Assembly (NCBI GenBank): GCA_903896925.1
Contig: CAITZM010000181.1
Coordinates: forward strand, 62,001 to 126,000
Source: an uncultured Lentisphaerota bacterium
GTDB lineage: Bacteria > Verrucomicrobiota > Kiritimatiellia > CAIQIC01
DNA: 64,000 bases
Direction of reading: 5' to 3'
Below, in pieces: positions 34,467 to 43,360 of this stretch (the first letter of the stretch is position 1; each line of letters opens with the position of its first letter). The position numbers and the translations under genes are program-made. The notes under the pieces were generated by a model that saw nothing but the letters and a program-made list of their open reading frames with translations, was not told where the DNA came from and did not search any database.

Positions 34467-35894
34467 ATGGCGGAAATGTCCATAGGCATGTTTCAGCAGC
34501 AGCGGCAGCAGATGCTGCTGGCGCCACAGCTCCGCCAGTCGCTGGAGCTGCTGCAGGTGCCGATGATGGAGCTGCGCTCCCTGGTGCAGCAGGAACTGGA
34601 GCGCAACCCGACGCTCGAGGAAAAGCCCGAGGACAACACGCAGATCGAGATCGAGCCCGACGCCGAGACGCAGGCCAAGGCCGACGAGGCGGAATTCCAG
34701 GACGAGTTCAAGAAGCTCTCCGAGATGGACGACGAGTGGCGCGAATATTTCCGCCAGACACAGGCGGCGCGGCCCTACACGGCCGACGACGCGGCCAAGC
34801 GCGAATTCCTGATGAACTCGCTGACGCGGCCGGAGTCGCTGCAGGAGCACCTGCTCCACCAGCTCCATCTCTCCGGCCTTTCGGAGCACGACCAGAAGAT
34901 CGGCGACCTGATCGTCGGCAGCATCAACGACGACGGCTTCCTGACGACGACGCCGGAAGAGCTCGCCAGCTCCGGCGGCTACACGCAGGCGGAGATCGAC
35001 CACGTGCTCGCCACCATCCGCGAATTCGACCCCATCGGCGTCGGCGCTCGCGACCTCGCCGACTGTCTGCTGCTGCAGCTGCAGCGCCTGGGCAAGGCGG
35101 ACGCGCTCGCAGCCCACATCGTCCGCTCGCACCTGACGGAACTCGGCGGGAAAAAATTCGACGCCATCGCCAAGGCGCTGCATGCGACCAGCGAGGCCGT
35201 CCACGAGGCCGCGCTGCTGATCGCCACGCTCGAGCCGCGGCCCGGCCGCAAGTTCAATTCCGACGAGCCCACCTACGTCTCCCCGGAAGTGCTCATCCAA
35301 AAGGTGCGCGACGAGTACGTCGTGCTGATGGATCACGAGCACCTGCCGCACCTCTCGATCAGCAAGCACTACCGCCAGCTGATGGAAGACCCCTCCACCA
35401 GCCGCGAAGTCAAAAGCTACATCCGCGAAAAGGTGCGCGCCGGCGCGTTTCTCATCAAGAGCATCCAGCAGCGGCAGCACACGATCTCGCGCATCGCCGT
35501 TGAGATCGTGCGCGTGCAGCAGGAGTTCTTCGAAAACGGCGTCACGGGCCTCAAGCCGCTGACCATGGCGCACATCGCCGGCATCATCGGCGTCCACGAG
35601 ACCACCGTCAGCCGCGCCATCGCCAACAAGTACATGCTCACGCCGCGCGGCCTGTTCGAAATGAAGTACTTCTTCACGCCGGGCTACCAGACGGCCGACG
35701 GCCAGACCGTCTCCAACAAGGTCATCAAGGACGCCATCGCCCAGATGATCGCTGCCGAGGACATCGCGCACCCGCTCTCCGACCAGACCATCGTCGCCAG
35801 GATCAAGGACAAGGGCATGACCGTCGCGCGGCGCACGATCGCGAAGTATCGCGACGAGCTGAAGATCCTGCCCTCGCACCTGCGCAAGGGATGA
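34467..35894 (+). CDS. rpoN: RNA polymerase sigma-54 factor
   Basis: The 475-residue product starts at the ATG at 34467. Region I is glutamine/leucine-rich (FQQQRQQMLLAPQLRQSLEL). An acidic linker follows (~50-110), then the core-binding domain, the helix-turn-helix (HETTVSRAIANKYMLTPRG near 382) and the RpoN box ARRTIAKYRDELKI near 453, which reads the -24 element. All functional regions are present. RpoN needs an AAA+ activator; none is encoded in this window, and I saw no clear GG-N10-GC promoter near the window's genes. The stop codon overlaps the start of the L,D-transpeptidase gene. Confidence 0.95.
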   Translation: MAEMSIGMFQQQRQQMLLAPQLRQSLELLQVPMMELRSLVQQELERNPTLEEKPEDNTQIEIEPDAETQAKADEAEFQDEFKKLSEMDDEWREYFRQTQAARPYTADDAAKREFLMNSLTRPESLQEHLLHQLHLSGLSEHDQKIGDLIVGSINDDGFLTTTPEELASSGGYTQAEIDHVLATIREFDPIGVGARDLADCLLLQLQRLGKADALAAHIVRSHLTELGGKKFDAIAKALHATSEAVHEAALLIATLEPRPGRKFNSDEPTYVSPEVLIQKVRDEYVVLMDHEHLPHLSISKHYRQLMEDPSTSREVKSYIREKVRAGAFLIKSIQQRQHTISRIAVEIVRVQQEFFENGVTGLKPLTMAHIAGIIGVHETTVSRAIANKYMLTPRGLFEMKYFFTPGYQTADGQTVSNKVIKDAIAQMIAAEDIAHPLSDQTIVARIKDKGMTVARRTIAKYRDELKILPSHLRKG

Positions 35895-37384
35895 GGACCC
35901 GAAACATGCCCGCGTTCCACCGCCACCTGCCCGCCGCGCTGTCGGTGGCCTGCGCCTGCCTGTGCACCGGCTGCCTCACGCTGCAGAAATACCCCGACAC
36001 GCCGCCCGCCCAGCTCGACCCGGCGCCGCCCAAGCCCATCCGCACCGCCCTGCCGCCGATCACCGCGGAACGCGGGACGAGAGACGGGGGACGCGTGGCG
36101 AGTGCCGAAAAACGAAATGCGAGTGGCACGGGTCGCGTGGAACGTGACAGCCAACGCGGGACGACCAGTCCCGCAGCCTCTTCCTTGGCCGACCAGATCA
36201 TGGGGCGGACGCCGCCGGCGCCCCCGCCGCCGCCGGTCATGCCGCCACAGACTTTCCCAAGCCCTGGAAAAAACACCCCGACCGATTTCCAAGCCTTGGA
36301 AAAAGCGGCACGCGGGGCAAATGGCAGAGGAGGGACGAGTGTCGCGAGTCGAGTGACGAGCAGTGGCAATGGGACAGGCGTCGTGGGTCGGACGGCAACG
36401 CACGACACCCCTCCGCCCAATCCCGGCGCGGATGCACCGGCCCCCGCCACCATCAACCAGCCTCCCTCCACCATCGTTTCGGCCCCTTCTTCCCGCCTCC
36501 CGCCTCTCGGCACCCGGCTCCTGGCCCTCAACTTCCGCCAGATCATCGCGCTGCAGACGTTGCTCGACCGTCGGCATTTCTCGTGCAACTGCGCTGATGG
36601 CAAGGTCGGCTCGCGCACCCATGCGGCGCTGCGCGCGTTCCAAAAGGCACACGACCTGACGGTCACCGGCGAGCCGAACGCGGCGACGTTGGCCGCGCTC
36701 GGCGATCTGGGCAGCGTCTTCACCAGCTACACGATTACCGGCGACGACCACGCGCAGCTCACGCAAAACCCGACGACGTGGGTCGCCCGCTCGCAGGCGA
36801 CGCGCCTCGGCTACCAGACCATCCTCGAAGCCCTCGCCGAGCGCGGGCACGCCACGCAGCAGGCGATCCGCGACCTCAATCCACAAGTGACGGTCTGGCC
36901 CGATCCGCCCGCAGGTACGACGCTGACGATCCCGGATATCGGCCCCACGGACAAGCTGTCCCATGCCACGCGCATCCGCATCTCCATCGGCGGGAAGCTC
37001 GTCCGCGTCTACGATGGCACGGGCCAGCAGATGGCGCAGTTCCCGTGCTCGATCGCGCGCGACCCGAAGAAGCGCGAGCCGTGCGAGATCAGCGTCGCGG
37101 TCGTCGCGCCCAACCCGAACTACACCTTCGACCCCGCGCTGTTCGCCGAGGATCCGGAGAGCGCAACCATCCAGACCAAGCTGATCATCCCGCCCGGCCC
37201 GCGCAACCCGGTCGGCAGCGCGTGGGTGGGGCTGAGCAAGACCGGCTACGGCATGCACGGTACGCCGAAGCCGGAGGACATCGGCAAGACGGAGAGCCAC
37301 GGCTGCTTCCGCCTGGCCAACTGGAACGCGCAGAAGTTGCTGCGCATGGTGGAGATCGGCACGCCGGTGAGCGTGGAAGAATAA
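35891..37384 (+). CDS. Lipoprotein L,D-transpeptidase with peptidoglycan-binding domain
   Basis: The 497-residue product starts at an ATG overlapping the rpoN stop (ATGA). A signal with lipobox CTGC puts the acylated cysteine at ~28. A long Pro/Thr/Gly-rich low-complexity linker fills ~35-215 and contains two TTTCCAAG-type repeats. A PG_binding_1 domain follows at ~218-272 (IALQTLLDRRHFSCNCADGKVG). The YkuD catalytic domain at ~360-495 has HGTPKPEDIGKTESHGCFRL, giving the H...SHGC cysteine nucleophile. It cross-links peptidoglycan or attaches proteins to it in the periplasm. Coupling to rpoN is unusual. Confidence 0.92.
   Translation: MRTRNMPAFHRHLPAALSVACACLCTGCLTLQKYPDTPPAQLDPAPPKPIRTALPPITAERGTRDGGRVASAEKRNASGTGRVERDSQRGTTSPAASSLADQIMGRTPPAPPPPPVMPPQTFPSPGKNTPTDFQALEKAARGANGRGGTSVASRVTSSGNGTGVVGRTATHDTPPPNPGADAPAPATINQPPSTIVSAPSSRLPPLGTRLLALNFRQIIALQTLLDRRHFSCNCADGKVGSRTHAALRAFQKAHDLTVTGEPNAATLAALGDLGSVFTSYTITGDDHAQLTQNPTTWVARSQATRLGYQTILEALAERGHATQQAIRDLNPQVTVWPDPPAGTTLTIPDIGPTDKLSHATRIRISIGGKLVRVYDGTGQQMAQFPCSIARDPKKREPCEISVAVVAPNPNYTFDPALFAEDPESATIQTKLIIPPGPRNPVGSAWVGLSKTGYGMHGTPKPEDIGKTESHGCFRLANWNAQKLLRMVEIGTPVSVEE
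36253..36302. repeat. TTTCCAAG-type palindromes inside the transpeptidase linker
   Basis: Two copies, TTTCCCAAGCCCTGGAAA at 36253-36270 and TTTCCAAGCCTTGGAAA at 36286-36302, are translated in frame (PSPGK and FQALEKA). They indicate insertion of the repeat into coding DNA at a tolerant site. Confidence 0.8.
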
Positions 37385-37469
37385 CCCCTCGTCACTTTTC
37401 CACAAAAGCTAACAAAGCAAACGAAGTGCGATCCACAACCTACTACCCCTTCGTTGTCTTCGTTATCTT

Positions 37470-37499
37470 TTGTTCAATCTTCCGCTGTCGTGGTAAACT
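37470..37499 (+). promoter_or_regulatory. Possible promoter of the nuclease-hydrolase pair
   Basis: TTGTTC (37470-37475) and TAAACT (37494-37499), 18-bp spacer, only 9 bases before the start codon at 37509, so the leader would be very short. Confidence 0.45.
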
Positions 37500-37508
37500 G
37501 CGTGCAGC

Positions 37509-38009
37509 ATGAGCGACGAGATACCAGTCTCCATCCGCAACCTGCTGCCCGGGCCGGGCAACTGGGGGATCTTCCTCGGCGCCGAGGAGCAGGAGAAGGT
37601 CATCGCCATCTTCATCGACCCGACCATGGCGGCGGCGATGCTGATGGCGCTGCGCAAGGTGCAGGCCCCGCGCCCGCTGACGCACGAGCTGATCGCGCGG
37701 ATCTTCACGGGCCTCGGCATCCGCGCGCTCAAGGTCGTCATCAGCGACCTCGACGAGGGGACCTACTTTGCGCGCCTCTACCTCCAGCAGGCGAGCGACC
37801 TCGGCCGCAACGTCGTCGAGATCGACGCCCGCCCGAGCGACTCAATCGCCATCGCCATCCAGCAGCAGTGCCCGCTCTATGTCGCCCGCCACGTCTGGGA
37901 CGCCGCCGACGACATGAGCGACCTGCTCCGCCAGGCCGAGCAGCGCGCCCGGGAGCAGGAGGAAAAAGGCGAGGACGACCCTCCGGACGCGCCCGGAAGC
38001 AAGCCGTGA
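37509..38009 (+). CDS. Bifunctional nuclease (BFN, DUF151) family protein
   Basis: The 166-residue product has the DUF151 core at ~15-135: FLGAEEQEKVIAIFIDP, RPLTHELIARIFTGLG, VVISDLDEGTYFARLYL, and the signature VVEIDARPSDSIAIAIQQQCPLYV. A charged, glutamate-rich tail (EQRAREQEEKGEDD) follows. Plant relatives are described as nucleases and a Thermotoga structure is known; the bacterial role is unclear. Cytoplasmic. The stop codon overlaps a GTG start of the next gene, so the two are coupled. Confidence 0.85.
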   Translation: MSDEIPVSIRNLLPGPGNWGIFLGAEEQEKVIAIFIDPTMAAAMLMALRKVQAPRPLTHELIARIFTGLGIRALKVVISDLDEGTYFARLYLQQASDLGRNVVEIDARPSDSIAIAIQQQCPLYVARHVWDAADDMSDLLRQAEQRAREQEEKGEDDPPDAPGSKP

Positions 38010-38689
38010 CGCCCAAGCCGCCGCCGCTGCTTTTGCTGTCGGGCATGGGCGCCGACGAGCGTGTGTTTGCCGCGCAGCTTCAAGATCTCCCCCAACTGAT
38101 GGTGCCGAAGTGGATCACACCCGAGGCCGGCGAATCCATCGCCCGCTATGCGGATCGGTTGGCGGTCCACATCAATCCCGGCGCACCCTGTTTCATCGGC
38201 GGCGCCTCGTTCGGCGGCTTTGTGGCGCTGGAGCTGGTCCGGCACCTGGATGTCCTAGGCTGCTTTCTCATCGGCAGCGCCCGTGCGCCGGAAGACTTCC
38301 CGCCGTCCTTCCGCGCACTCCGAAAAATGGCCGGCATCACCGGGATCGTCCCGTTCGAGCTGGCCAACCTCTTGAGCAAAGCCGCGCTGTTGTCCGGCGG
38401 CGGCTTGCTCAACCAGCACGCCGCGGCGTTGCTATCGCAGATGGCCGACACCGACGCGGCTTTTTTGCGCTGGGCCTGCCGGGCTGTGTTGGAATGGGAT
38501 GGCCCCGGCGAGACCGGCCGCGTGCCGATCTTCCAGATTCACGGAGCCCAGGACAGGGTCCTGCCAGCATCCCGCGCGACGGCCGCCGAAATCGTGCCGG
38601 ACGCCGGCCACGCGTTGTCCCTGTCGCATCCGCAGGCCGTCACCGCTTTTCTCGTCCGGAATATGGACGCCATCCTGCCACATCACTGA
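38006..38689 (+). CDS. Alpha/beta hydrolase
   Basis: The 227-residue product starts at the GTG at 38006 that overlaps the previous stop (GTGA); the frame is open further upstream but without a start that fits. The fold carries LLLLSGMGADERVFAAQL near 9, the nucleophile elbow GGASFGGFVALE (serine near 71), an aspartate in HGAQDRVLP near 181 and a histidine in DAGHALSLSHP near 204. The catalytic triad is complete. Substrate unknown. Cytoplasmic. It shares its transcript with the BFN nuclease gene. Confidence 0.82.
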   Translation: MTPKPPPLLLLSGMGADERVFAAQLQDLPQLMVPKWITPEAGESIARYADRLAVHINPGAPCFIGGASFGGFVALELVRHLDVLGCFLIGSARAPEDFPPSFRALRKMAGITGIVPFELANLLSKAALLSGGGLLNQHAAALLSQMADTDAAFLRWACRAVLEWDGPGETGRVPIFQIHGAQDRVLPASRATAAEIVPDAGHALSLSHPQAVTAFLVRNMDAILPHH

Positions 38690-38903
38690 CCTGCCGGTCC
38701 TGCAACGGTTGGCCCGGCGCGACCCTTCCTGCTGGTCTCCACAAAGACGCTCCCGGCAGGGTGGAACGCGCCAGCTGATGAACCCATGGTTCTCCGGGCG
38801 GTGCTCGCCTGCTCCTGTACGCCAAGGCTTTGTGACAACCTCATCGCTCACGGCCTCGGAGCCAGTTCGACGGCCGGGGAAAACGCCGGTGGCGGACAGG
38901 CCC

Positions 38904-38932
38904 TTGGAAAACCCGGGACAAGGGTGTATGGT
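38904..38932 (+). promoter_or_regulatory. Promoter of the mla operon using a TTGGAA half-repeat
   Basis: TTGGAA (38904-38909) and TATGGT (38927-38932) with a 17-bp spacer. The -35 equals the right half of the TTTCCAAG-type repeat; the left half is missing here. Confidence 0.45.
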
Positions 38933-38986
38933 TCCGCCCGATACTTCGGGAGACGAACTATTCATACGCGGGAACCAGAATATCTT

Positions 38987-39772
38987 GTGCCGCCGGTCAA
39001 CACCTGGGCGCGGATCGGGCGGCAGGTGCTGACGGCGCTGCGCGACACGGGCCGGGCGCTGGTGCTGCTGGCGGAGGCGACGAGCCAGGTCGTCTTCGTC
39101 TTCTCGCGCCAGAACCGTAACGACACTCTCCACCAGATGTTCCAAAGCGGCATCAAGAGCCTCGGCGTCATCACCGTGGTGGCGCTGTTCACGGGCATGA
39201 TCCTGGCGCTGCAGACAGGTCTGGAGCTGCGCCGCTATGGCCAGGAAGCCTTTATCGGCTCGGCAGTGACGATCTCTTTGCTGCGCGAAATGGGTCCGTT
39301 CATGACGGGCCTGATCATCGCGGCGAGCGTCGGCAGCGCGATCGCGGCGCAGATGGGCACGATGGTCGTCAGCGAGGAAATCGCCGCGCTGGAAATCATG
39401 AGCATCAACCCGGTGCGGTTCCTCGTCATGCCGCGCCTCGTGGCGCTGGCTCTGATGATGCCGTTCCTGACGCTCTACACCAACGCGATCGGCATCCTCG
39501 GCGGCGCGATTGTCGGCTTTACGCAACTCGACGTCACCTTCATAGCTTACTTCGACAACTGCACGCGCTACGCAGAGAACAAGGACCTGCTGGTGGGCCT
39601 GTTCAAGTCGTTCGTCTTCGGCGTGATTGTGGTGATCGTGGCGTGCCACCAGGGGTTTGCGACAACGGAAGGCGCGATCGGCGTCGGCCGGGCGACGCGC
39701 CGGACGGTGATCATCTCGTTCCTGACGATTCTGACGATGGGCTATTTCATTACGCGGATGTTTTATCGGTGA
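38987..39772 (+). CDS. mlaE: Phospholipid-transport ABC permease MlaE
   Basis: The frame runs further upstream, but the GTG at 38987 gives 261 residues, the usual MlaE length, and a plausible N-terminus (VPPVNTWARIGRQVL); a GTG at 38924 is the alternative. Five to six hydrophobic segments and the MlaE block FQSGIKSLGVITVVALFTGMI, LLREMGPFMTGLIIAASVGSAIAAQMGTMVVSEEI and FATTEGAIGVGRATRRTV are clear. The permease extracts or delivers phospholipids in the inner membrane to keep outer-membrane asymmetry. Next gene follows at 3 bp; operon mlaE-mlaF-mlaD. Confidence 0.9.
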   Translation: MPPVNTWARIGRQVLTALRDTGRALVLLAEATSQVVFVFSRQNRNDTLHQMFQSGIKSLGVITVVALFTGMILALQTGLELRRYGQEAFIGSAVTISLLREMGPFMTGLIIAASVGSAIAAQMGTMVVSEEIAALEIMSINPVRFLVMPRLVALALMMPFLTLYTNAIGILGGAIVGFTQLDVTFIAYFDNCTRYAENKDLLVGLFKSFVFGVIVVIVACHQGFATTEGAIGVGRATRRTVIISFLTILTMGYFITRMFYR

Positions 39773-39775
39773 CGC

Positions 39776-40540
39776 ATGATCCGGTTCGAAAAAGTACATA
39801 AAAAGCTCGGCGGGCGCACGGTGCTCGATGGCGTGGACTTCGAGATCGCGCCGGGCGAGACGTTTTTCATCGTCGGCACCTCCGGCGCCGGCAAGAGCGT
39901 CAGCCTCAAGCACATGGTGCGGCTGCTGACGCCCGACAGCGGGCGCGTCTGGATCGGCGACGACTGCGTGAGCGAGGCGCGCGGGCGGCTGCTGGAAAAG
40001 ATCCGCACGCGGTTCGGCGTCCTGTTCCAGGGCGCGGCGCTGCTCAACTGGATGTGCGCCGGCGACAACGTCGGGCTGCCGCTGCTGGAGCGGACGAACC
40101 GGCCGGAGGAGGAGATCGAGGCCTTGGCGCGCGAAAAGCTCGCCCTGGTCGGGCTCGAGGCGGCCTACGACAAGATGCCCGGCGAACTCTCCGGCGGCAT
40201 GCGCAAGCGCGTCGGCCTGGCGCGCGCGATCATCACCTCGCCGGAGATCATCCTCTACGACGAGCCGACGAGCGGCCTCGACCCGGTGACCTCCCGCGCG
40301 ATCGACCAGCTGATCGACAGCCTCCGGCGCGGGCTGGGCGTGACGAGCGTGGTGGTGACGCACGACATGCACAGCGCGCTCTCCATCGCCACCCGCATCG
40401 CGATGCTCGACGCCGGCCGGATCGTGGAGTTGGGCACGCCGGCGGAGTTCATCAAATCGTCCAACGAGAAGGTGCAGCAATTTCTGGAAGCGCAATACAT
40501 CACCAAGCGCGGCGCTTGGGAAAAAGCGGGGACATTATGA
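39776..40540 (+). CDS. mlaF: Phospholipid-transport ABC ATPase MlaF
   Basis: The 254-residue ATPase has Walker A GTSGAGKS at 34-41, the signature LSGGMRKRVGLARAI near 141, Walker B ILYDEPTSGLDP near 160 and the H-loop VVTHDMHSAL near 195. Length and order match MlaF. It powers the MlaE permease on the cytoplasmic face. Three bases separate it from mlaE, and its stop overlaps the mlaD start (ATGA). Confidence 0.93.
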   Translation: MIRFEKVHKKLGGRTVLDGVDFEIAPGETFFIVGTSGAGKSVSLKHMVRLLTPDSGRVWIGDDCVSEARGRLLEKIRTRFGVLFQGAALLNWMCAGDNVGLPLLERTNRPEEEIEALAREKLALVGLEAAYDKMPGELSGGMRKRVGLARAIITSPEIILYDEPTSGLDPVTSRAIDQLIDSLRRGLGVTSVVVTHDMHSALSIATRIAMLDAGRIVELGTPAEFIKSSNEKVQQFLEAQYITKRGAWEKAGTL

Positions 40541-41430
40541 AAAAGGACCGGCGTCAGGAAACAACCGTCGAGGTCATCGTGGGCTTCTTCTTCGCGATGA
40601 TGATCGTCGCCCTGTTCTTCAGCACGGCCATCCTGAGCCGCTCGCGGCTCTTCGGCGGCGGCGGTCATAAGTACGAGATTGTCTTCGACCACGTCATGGG
40701 CCTGCGCAAGGGCGACAACGTCTTCGTGCGCGGCGTGGACGTGGGCAAGGTGGACAGCCTCGCGGTCAGACCCGATGGCGCACACGTCTACGCCAGCCTC
40801 GAGGTGCCGATCAAGCTGCACACCGACTACAAGATCGAGGTGCTGCCCTCCTCCGTGCTCGGCGGCCGCTACCTGGCGGTGGACCTCGGCTCGAACGGCC
40901 AGCCCGAACTGCGGCCCGACACCGTGCTGCACGGCCTGACGCCGGTGGATTTGATTGACCAGGCCACCCGCGCGATCACGCTCATCAAGAAGAACCTGGA
41001 GGACGGCAAGGTGATGGAGAACCTTTCCGTGACGATGGCCGACCTGAAGAAAATCACCGGCCGTCTTTCCGCGGGTGAGGGCACGCTCGGCAAGCTGCTG
41101 ATGGAGGATGCGATCTACACCGACCTCAAGAGCACGACCGCCAACCTCAAGGACATCAGCAACCGCCTCGCCGCCGGCGAGGGCACGCTCGGCAAGCTGC
41201 TGGCGAAGGACAACGCGCTCTACCAGGACATTTCCGCGGTCGCCGGCTCGCTCAAAACCATCACCGCCAAGATCGAGAAGGGCGAGGGCACCATCGGCAA
41301 GCTGACCATGGACGAGAGCCTCTACCACGACGTGAAGAAGACCATGTCCGAGGCCCGCGCCGCGATCGACGACTTCCGCGAAGCCGCGCCGCTCACTACG
41401 TTCTCCAGTTTGTTCCTCGGCGCGTTCTGA
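40537..41430 (+). CDS. mlaD: MlaD/MCE-domain phospholipid-binding protein
   Basis: The 297-residue product has one N-terminal transmembrane helix (VIVGFFFAMMIVALFFSTAIL, ~14-34), then one MCE domain at ~45-130 (KYEIVFDHVMGLRKGDNVFVRGVDVGKV). A helical tail carries three related segments GEGTLGKLL, GEGTLGKLL and GEGTIGKLT, at ~173, ~213 and ~250. MlaD forms a hexameric ring anchored in the inner membrane that holds lipid for transfer. The repeated tail segments are usual in MCE proteins. No mlaC or mlaA follows here. Confidence 0.92.
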   Translation: MKKDRRQETTVEVIVGFFFAMMIVALFFSTAILSRSRLFGGGGHKYEIVFDHVMGLRKGDNVFVRGVDVGKVDSLAVRPDGAHVYASLEVPIKLHTDYKIEVLPSSVLGGRYLAVDLGSNGQPELRPDTVLHGLTPVDLIDQATRAITLIKKNLEDGKVMENLSVTMADLKKITGRLSAGEGTLGKLLMEDAIYTDLKSTTANLKDISNRLAAGEGTLGKLLAKDNALYQDISAVAGSLKTITAKIEKGEGTIGKLTMDESLYHDVKKTMSEARAAIDDFREAAPLTTFSSLFLGAF

Positions 41431-41824
41431 AGCAGGGACGAGGGCCGGGTGGCGGGTGGCGGAGGAAGCGTGTCGAGGGTCGTATGTCGAGTGTGCGGAA
41501 GCATTGCTGTCTCCAGCCCATCGTCCTCGTTCTCGGCCTCGCTCGGGTGTGATTGGTTTTCCACAACAGACAAGCGTTGCTGGCCTCGCCGTATTCCTTG
41601 TGGAGGCAGGCGACCCGCGTGCCGGTGCGTCGGGCGTCACGCCCGACAACCCCGCTCAACTCCGTCTCACGCTCGCACAGGTGGCGGGCCTGTCCCGTGA
41701 AGCGCTCGGCGAAACGGGAACGCCGCCTGCACCGGCACGCGGGACGCGTGCCTCCACAAACACGCAAACGATGCTCGGGAAGTTGTAGCCGGGATCGGTG
41801 ATCCCGGCGGCACAAGGCTCAGGA
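41431..41824. other. Gene-free spacer with palindromic repeats
   Basis: This 394-bp stretch between converging mlaD and the LolC/E region holds GCCGGGATC-GGT-GATCCCGGC at 41788-41808, preceded by TGTA, and several short GC-rich inverted repeats. No open frame in it has a start signal or domain pattern. Confidence 0.6.
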
Positions 41825-41926
41825 TCAGTGCCGGCCGCTTGCTTCCGCGCGCCTCAGCTCCCACCGCCGCCACAGCAGCTCGAACACAAACGCCTGCAAC
41901 CAGCCGGCGAGGAGGATTCGTGCCAT
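41825..41926 (-). CDS. Possible 33-residue membrane peptide
   Basis: The frame reads MARILLAGWLQAFVFELLWR, then RWELRRAEASGRH. It is one hydrophobic helix with a positively charged tail, lying directly after the LolC/E-type permease gene on the same strand. The 33-residue start at 41926 or a 40-residue start at 41947 are possible; there is no strong ribosome site. Could be a chance frame. Confidence 0.3.
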   Translation of the reverse strand: MARILLAGWLQAFVFELLWRRWELRRAEASGRH

Positions 41927-41964
41927 CAACCATCCGCCATGCACCATCGCTGCCGCGCCGCGCC

Positions 41965-43194
41965 TCACTCGTAGCGCAGCGCCGGCACGGGATCGAGGCG
42001 GGCGGCGCGCCAGGCGGGGATCGCGCCGGCGAGCGTGCAGATGAGCATGACGATCGAGGTGACGATGATCAGGTCCAGCGAATCCACCTTCGAGGGAATC
42101 TCGCTCAGGTGGTAGAGCTCTTTCGGGAACAATTCCCAGTGGAACGTGTCCGCCAGCCAGCGCATCAGGTGGTTCCGGTATTTCAGCACGAGCAGCCCGA
42201 AGCCGACGCCGAGCCCGCTGCCGAGCAGGCCTTCGATCCAGCTCTGCCAGAAGAAGATGCCGAGGATGCTGCGCGTCGGCACGCCAACGGCCTTCATCAG
42301 GCCGATCTCGCGCGTCTTCTGCACCGCGACGGTGATCAGCGTGCAGGCGATGCAGAAGCCGGCGACCAGCGCGATGAAGAACAGCAGGAAGAACATCATG
42401 TTTTTCTCGACGCGCAGCGCCGAGAAGAGCTGGTGGTTCAGGTCCATCCACGTCTGCGCCTCGAACTCCGGCCCGAGCGCGGCCTCGACGCGACGCGCAA
42501 TCTCGCTGGCGCGGTCGGGGTCGCGCGTCATCACCTGGATCGCGTGGACGCCGCGGCTGAGCCCGTAAAGCTCGCGCGCCTTGCCGAGCGAGGTGATGAT
42601 GAAGCCGGAATCGAACTCCCACATGCCGACCTCGAAGATGCCGGCGATCTTCAACTCCTCCGGCAGCCGCAGTTCGTCGGGCTTGGTCAGGCTCTGCGGC
42701 GAGTGGACGAGCACCTTGTCGCCGACGCGCACGCCCAGGCGGCGGGCGAGGTCGGCGCCGATGACCGCCTGGTCATCGGCCACGGTGAACTCGCCGAAGC
42801 GCATGTTCTCAGGGATGCGGCTGACCGAGCGCTCGTAGCGCGGGTCGATGCCGCGGACCAGCGGCGTCTGGATCCGGTTGTTGAACTGCAGGAAGACGAG
42901 TCCCTGTACATAGGGCGCCGCGCCGGTGACGCCCGGCACCTTGAGGACCTTCTCCATCGCGTCGGCCGGATCGGCGATTTCGCCGCCGAACTTGGAGACG
43001 GTGATGTGCGCGTTGAAGTTCAGGATTTTGTCGCGCCACATGTCGTCGAAGCCGTTCATGACCGAGAGGACGATCACCAGCACGGCCACGCCGAGCAACA
43101 CACCGACAACCGAAATGATCGTGATGACGGACATGAACGTCCGCTTCGGCTTCAAGTATTTCAGGGCCAAAAACAGGGAAAAAGGCAGCGTCAT
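41965..43194 (-). CDS. LolC/LolE-type lipoprotein-releasing ABC permease
   Basis: The 409-residue product starts at the ATG at 43194 (MTLPFSLFLALKYLKPKRTF) and follows the LolC/E plan: one N-terminal helix, a periplasmic MacB-like domain (~50-255, with VIVLSVMNGFDDMWRDKIL), and three C-terminal FtsX-like helices (FFLLFFIALVAGFCIACTLI; KTREIGLMKAVGVPTRSILG). The complex releases lipoproteins from the inner membrane. No LolD ATPase is adjacent; it must be encoded elsewhere, or lie on the far side of an old rearrangement. Confidence 0.88.
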   Translation of the reverse strand: MTLPFSLFLALKYLKPKRTFMSVITIISVVGVLLGVAVLVIVLSVMNGFDDMWRDKILNFNAHITVSKFGGEIADPADAMEKVLKVPGVTGAAPYVQGLVFLQFNNRIQTPLVRGIDPRYERSVSRIPENMRFGEFTVADDQAVIGADLARRLGVRVGDKVLVHSPQSLTKPDELRLPEELKIAGIFEVGMWEFDSGFIITSLGKARELYGLSRGVHAIQVMTRDPDRASEIARRVEAALGPEFEAQTWMDLNHQLFSALRVEKNMMFFLLFFIALVAGFCIACTLITVAVQKTREIGLMKAVGVPTRSILGIFFWQSWIEGLLGSGLGVGFGLLVLKYRNHLMRWLADTFHWELFPKELYHLSEIPSKVDSLDLIIVTSIVMLICTLAGAIPAWRAARLDPVPALRYE

Positions 43195-43306
43195 GCGGCG
43201 TTTGTAGCGCAGCCGTGACCGGAACGCAAAGCAGAAGCGGAATAAACGATGCACGATGCGAGGGGCGGGATGGTTGGGGCAACAGTTATGGTTGGACAGG
43301 GTGTGC

Positions 43307-43325
43307 GCCGAGTCAGAGACTCGGC
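43307..43325. repeat. GCCGAGTC palindrome
   Basis: GCCGAGTC-AGA-GACTCGGC followed by CTACA; one member of the family also seen at 7239-7257, 41788-41808 and 62830-62853, with a different stem sequence in each. Confidence 0.7.
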
Positions 43326-43360
43326 CTACAGAAAGCGCCTGTGTATTCCGTACCTGCTGG

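Noticed and set aside
32667-35879. A 1070-residue minus-strand open frame over the GH27 and rpoN genes.
   Set aside because: Covers two well-supported genes on the other strand; composition typical of a shadow frame.
34467-35894. Sigma-54 promoters near the rpoN gene.
   Set aside because: No convincing TGGCAC-N5-TTGC element was found in the spacers; TGGCAC at 7154 and 36122 lacks the second half.
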